From the NCBI GenBank assembly GCA_025362235.1, contig JANYGZ010000082.1:1-45353 (forward strand): 45,353 nt of DNA. The letters are read 5' to 3'. The stretch's first letter is position 1. Every line of letters begins with the position of its first letter. This document shows positions 42,399-45,353 of the stretch, piece after piece. The DNA is from Ferruginibacter sp. GTDB taxonomy: Bacteria; Bacteroidota; Bacteroidia; Chitinophagales; Chitinophagaceae. The notes below the pieces were generated by a model that made no database searches, was not told where the DNA came from, and worked only from the letters and a program-made list of their open reading frames with translations. A program made the position numbers and the translations under genes.

Positions 42399-43385
42399 AT
42401 GGTTGACCTTGAAATTAAACCTCTTGTAAGTATAATTATAACATCGTTTAATCGGGCTAAATGGATTGGAAATACAATTCAATCTGCTTTGGATCAAGAT
42501 TACCCAAATGTTGAAATAATCATAAGCGACAACCAAAGCACAGATAATTCAGATACAGTAATAAAAAAATACATTCATGATAAAAGGATAAAATATTTTG
42601 TAAACGACAGCAATATTGGGATGATGGCTAATTTTAAAAAGGCTACCGAAGAATTGGCAACAGGCGAGTACATAACTTATGTGAGTAGTGATGATTATTT
42701 TGTAAATAAGAAATTTATTTCGGATAGTATTAATAAAATGCTCGAATATTCAAATGTGAATGCAGTATGTGCAAAAGTTCTCCTATTAAATCAAAAGAAT
42801 AATAAAATTATTGAAAGTAATTTTTACAAATGCTGTAAAAATACTTTTTATAAAAAAAATTACGTTAGCGGAATAGAAGTTTTTCTAAAATTTCCCAGTA
42901 AACATAGTGTTTGTTTTGGAGGCTATTTGTTTAAAAGAAGAGATTTAAATAAAATAATAAGTTTTAACAATTGTATTTTTGGAGACACGTTAATAATTTT
43001 ACAGCTATTATGTTTAGGAGATATTGCTTTTATTAAAGATGATACGTACGTTTTTAGACAGCATGAAAATAATACATACAATAAAAATCTAACTGGGGAT
43101 TATTTTATTGACAATTTAGACTTTATTATTATTCCTTATAATTTTGCTTTAAACAATTGTAATATTAAGAAAGATAAAATTGAAAATTGGAAAGAAAAAA
43201 TGCTATTTCAATTTATTAGATATGGTTATATTGTTTTGGGCAGAAGCAAAAAAGAAGAATTTATAAAATTAAACAAATATATAGAATCTAACTTCCCAAA
43301 AACTCACAAAAAAATAAGAGGGGATATTCGATATAACCTGCACAAAAATTACGAAAATGTAAAAATGAGCTTAAAAATATTTTAA
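42399..43385 (+). CDS. Glycosyltransferase family 2 (tandem paralogue 1)
   Basis: This 328-residue GT-A protein has PLVSIIITSFNRAKWIGNTI, VEIIISDNQSTDNSDTVIK and the metal-binding motif VSSDDYF (DxD-like SDD) at ~93-97, followed by GGYLFKRRDL and a C-terminal helical region. It is closely similar over its first ~110 residues to the gene at 44456, including the block HDKRIKYFVND(S/V)NIGM. It starts 12 bp after the flippase and overlaps the next GT2 by one base (TAATG). Confidence 0.9.
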   Translation: MVDLEIKPLVSIIITSFNRAKWIGNTIQSALDQDYPNVEIIISDNQSTDNSDTVIKKYIHDKRIKYFVNDSNIGMMANFKKATEELATGEYITYVSSDDYFVNKKFISDSINKMLEYSNVNAVCAKVLLLNQKNNKIIESNFYKCCKNTFYKKNYVSGIEVFLKFPSKHSVCFGGYLFKRRDLNKIISFNNCIFGDTLIILQLLCLGDIAFIKDDTYVFRQHENNTYNKNLTGDYFIDNLDFIIIPYNFALNNCNIKKDKIENWKEKMLFQFIRYGYIVLGRSKKEEFIKLNKYIESNFPKTHKKIRGDIRYNLHKNYENVKMSLKIF

Positions 43386-44272
43386 TGGAAGATGCTATTT
43401 TTTTTTCAATAATTATTCCTACATACAATCGTGCTCATTTAATAGTAAAAACAATAAACAGTGTACTTCAGCAGCGCTATAAGAATTATGAAATAATTAT
43501 TGTAGATGATGGCAGTACAGATGACACAGAGGAGACGGTGGCAACTTATTTAAAGGAAAATATAAAATATTTTAAAAAAGAAAATGGCGAAAGAGCAGCA
43601 GCTAGAAATTACGGAACGCTAAAAGCAAAAGGAGATTATATTAATTGGTTTGATTCAGACGATTTGATGTTACCAAACCACCTTGAAGAAGCCGTTAAAA
43701 TAATACAACACTATAAACAACCCGAAATTTTTGCCCTCTCTTTTACTATAGCTACCAAATACCTTAAAACTGTCAGGAAGGTTATTTTACCTTCTCCTTT
43801 TTGTAATGATTATTTGTATAAAGAGAACATATTGGCCTGCAACCCTGTATTTGTAAGAAAGGATATAACATTTCTCTTTCCTTTTAACGAAAACAGAATG
43901 CTTTCAGCTTCTGAAGATTACGAGTTGTGGTTACGGCTGGCATCGAAATTTACAATTTATACTTCTAAAGAAAATACTTCAATACTAATAGAACATGATG
44001 AGCGAAGTGTAAATATTGTAGCGCCCAAACAAAAAATTATAGAGCGATTTGAAACATTTTTAATTAGTACTTTATCCGATAAAACAGTAGTAGTTTTTTT
44101 GAGGTATAGAAAATCAAACTTTGTTGCAAGAATATATTCATTGATTGGTATTACACTGGCAATAAACGGTTATAAAAAAGAAGCTTTAAAATATTTTTTA
44201 AGGGCATTACAAGAATATCCATTTATAATATTTCACCGTCATTTTTATGTATTTATCAAGGTGCTTCTATAG
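43385..44272 (+). CDS. Glycosyltransferase family 2
   Basis: This 295-residue GT-A protein has FFSIIIPTYNRAHLIVKTI, YEIIIVDDGSTDDTEETV, ERAAARNYGTLKAKGDYIN and WFDSDDLMLPNHL with the DxD-like SDD motif. NPVFVRKD and SASEDYELWLRLA hold the acceptor-side acid (ED). Substrate unknown. Its ATG overlaps the stop of the preceding gene (TAATG), so the two are translationally coupled. It is not closely related to the two neighbouring GT2 paralogues. Confidence 0.9.
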   Translation: MEDAIFFSIIIPTYNRAHLIVKTINSVLQQRYKNYEIIIVDDGSTDDTEETVATYLKENIKYFKKENGERAAARNYGTLKAKGDYINWFDSDDLMLPNHLEEAVKIIQHYKQPEIFALSFTIATKYLKTVRKVILPSPFCNDYLYKENILACNPVFVRKDITFLFPFNENRMLSASEDYELWLRLASKFTIYTSKENTSILIEHDERSVNIVAPKQKIIERFETFLISTLSDKTVVVFLRYRKSNFVARIYSLIGITLAINGYKKEALKYFLRALQEYPFIIFHRHFYVFIKVLL

Positions 44273-44455
44273 TAGAAAATAATTAATTAATAATCACCAT
44301 TCAATTTATTGATATAACAGTTTTAAGCTTCTATTATCTTATTTAATTAGTTGTGTGCGCTTCAAGGAATTTTACCTGATATAAGTTGCCTCATTGTTAC
44401 AGAGAGTTTAAACAAATAGATGTAATCTTTTTATGGAAACAAAAACTTTAATGAA

Positions 44456-45353
44456 ATGCGTGATATTGATATTCAACCACTAATCAGTATAATTATTACT
44501 TCTTTCAATAGAGAGAAATTTATTGAAATGGCTATACAATCTGCATTGAATCAGGACTATCCTAATTTAGAAATAATCATTAGCGATAATAACAGTACAG
44601 ATAATTCAGATACTATTATAAAAAAATACATGCATGATAAAAGAATAAAATATTTTGTAAATGATGTTAATATTGGTATGACTCCCAATTTCAAACTTGC
44701 TACAGAACAGAGGGCAAAGGGCGAGTACATTACTTATATAAGCAGCGACGACTATTTGTTGAGTGATAAATTTATATCAAATGCTGTCAACCTTATCAGT
44801 AAATATCCAAACATTATTTTAGTAATAGCAAAGAATTCAACACTGCATAAGGATAGTGAACACCCTATAGAAAATGCTTCGAATTATATGTTTCATCACG
44901 AATTTATGTGTGGTAAAGACGTATTTAAACTTTTTCCAAAATGGTTTTCTCCGGGCTGGGGAGGTGCTTTGATTAACAGGGATAAACTAATAAAGACAAA
45001 TGTGTTTGAATCAAAAGCACAGTCGTTTGATTATGAAGCTAATTTAAAGATGATGCTACAAGGAAACCTTGCCTTTATAAAAGAACCTTCCTATGTTGTT
45101 CGGAAGCATTACTCACAAGCTTCCAGATTTATGACGTATGAAACACATGTTAATAATTTTGACTTTATCGAAAGAACTTATTATTTCGCAAAAAAAATAA
45201 ATATAGATATTGAACTAGAATCGTGGAGGGAAAAGGTATACATTATTTACTTAAGTAGAGTGGCCAGACAATTTATAAATAGGGAAGATGAATTTAAAAA
45301 GCTGGTGGTATACATTAAAAAAGAAAAAAAAATTCAATTAAATATTTTTAAAA
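44456..45353 (+). CDS. Glycosyltransferase family 2 (tandem paralogue 2, cut by right edge)
   Basis: From the ATG at 44456 the frame is open for 299 codons to the window end. It begins MRDIDIQPLISIIITSFNRE and carries LEIIISDNNSTDNSDTIIKK, HDKRIKYFVNDVNIGM and the metal site ISSDDYL, then SPGWGGALINRDKL and AQSFDYEANLKMML. The N-terminal third matches the GT2 gene at 42399 nearly residue for residue, so it is a duplicate; the C-terminal acceptor half diverges. A 183-bp gap precedes it, so it may have its own promoter. C-terminus not seen. Confidence 0.88.
   Translation, partial: MRDIDIQPLISIIITSFNREKFIEMAIQSALNQDYPNLEIIISDNNSTDNSDTIIKKYMHDKRIKYFVNDVNIGMTPNFKLATEQRAKGEYITYISSDDYLLSDKFISNAVNLISKYPNIILVIAKNSTLHKDSEHPIENASNYMFHHEFMCGKDVFKLFPKWFSPGWGGALINRDKLIKTNVFESKAQSFDYEANLKMMLQGNLAFIKEPSYVVRKHYSQASRFMTYETHVNNFDFIERTYYFAKKINIDIELESWREKVYIIYLSRVARQFINREDEFKKLVVYIKKEKKIQLNIFK

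Noticed and set aside
1..45353. tRNA, rRNA, prophage or insertion sequences beyond the RAYT
   Set aside because: I saw no tRNA-like cloverleaf, rRNA segment, integrase, phage structural gene or IS end in the window.

Overview
The window looks like chromosomal DNA of a carotenoid-producing Bacteroidota, probably Chitinophagaceae or a relative. The evidence is low GC, promoters of the TTTG / TAnnTTTG type, many TTG starts with no clear Shine-Dalgarno sequences, a CarH/ECF-sigma/crt operon typical of that phylum, and a large mosaic surface-polysaccharide locus. Placement rests on gene content only.

Left part (1-5600), DNA repair and accessory genes: a radical SAM protein cut by the left edge, a 2H-phosphoesterase ('2'-5' RNA ligase' type), a umuD gene, a REP-associated tyrosine transposase (RAYT) flanked by two matching bulged palindromes, umuC, and a convergent DUF72 protein. 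The RAYT cassette sits between umuD and umuC. The UmuD has Arg where the catalytic Lys is expected and Ser where the cleavage-site Cys is expected.

Middle part (5600-13750), a carotenoid operon on the minus strand. In transcription order it encodes a CarH-like B12-binding MerR regulator, an ECF sigma factor, CrtI, CrtB, Idi, CrtD-like desaturase, CruF-like hydratase, CrtZ hydroxylase and a fused CrtYcd-type lycopene cyclase. Together these predict a monocyclic, 1'-hydroxylated carotenoid such as saproxanthin or myxol. GGPP synthase (crtE) is not in the window. A 14-bp direct repeat and a palindrome overlap a good promoter in front of the sigma gene and are candidate light-responsive operators.

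Right part (13850-45353), a polysaccharide biosynthesis locus in alternating blocks. It holds three asparagine-synthase-like amidotransferases, at least ten glycosyltransferases, two Wzx-type flippases, and two paralogous uncharacterised polytopic membrane proteins that are candidate polymerases. It also has UDP-galactopyranose mutase next to a GT2 (galactofuranose), RfbA/RfbB, two acyltransferases, two FkbM-type or FkbM-like methyltransferases, a class I methyltransferase and a polysaccharide deacetylase. No priming transferase, Wza/Wzc export genes or RfbC/RfbD lie in the window. The right edge cuts a GT2 gene that is a tandem paralogue of the GT2 two genes upstream.

The most noteworthy items are the umuD-RAYT-umuC arrangement with its degenerate UmuD, the CarH-type photoreceptor circuit, and the duplicated AsnB and membrane-protein families of the polysaccharide locus.
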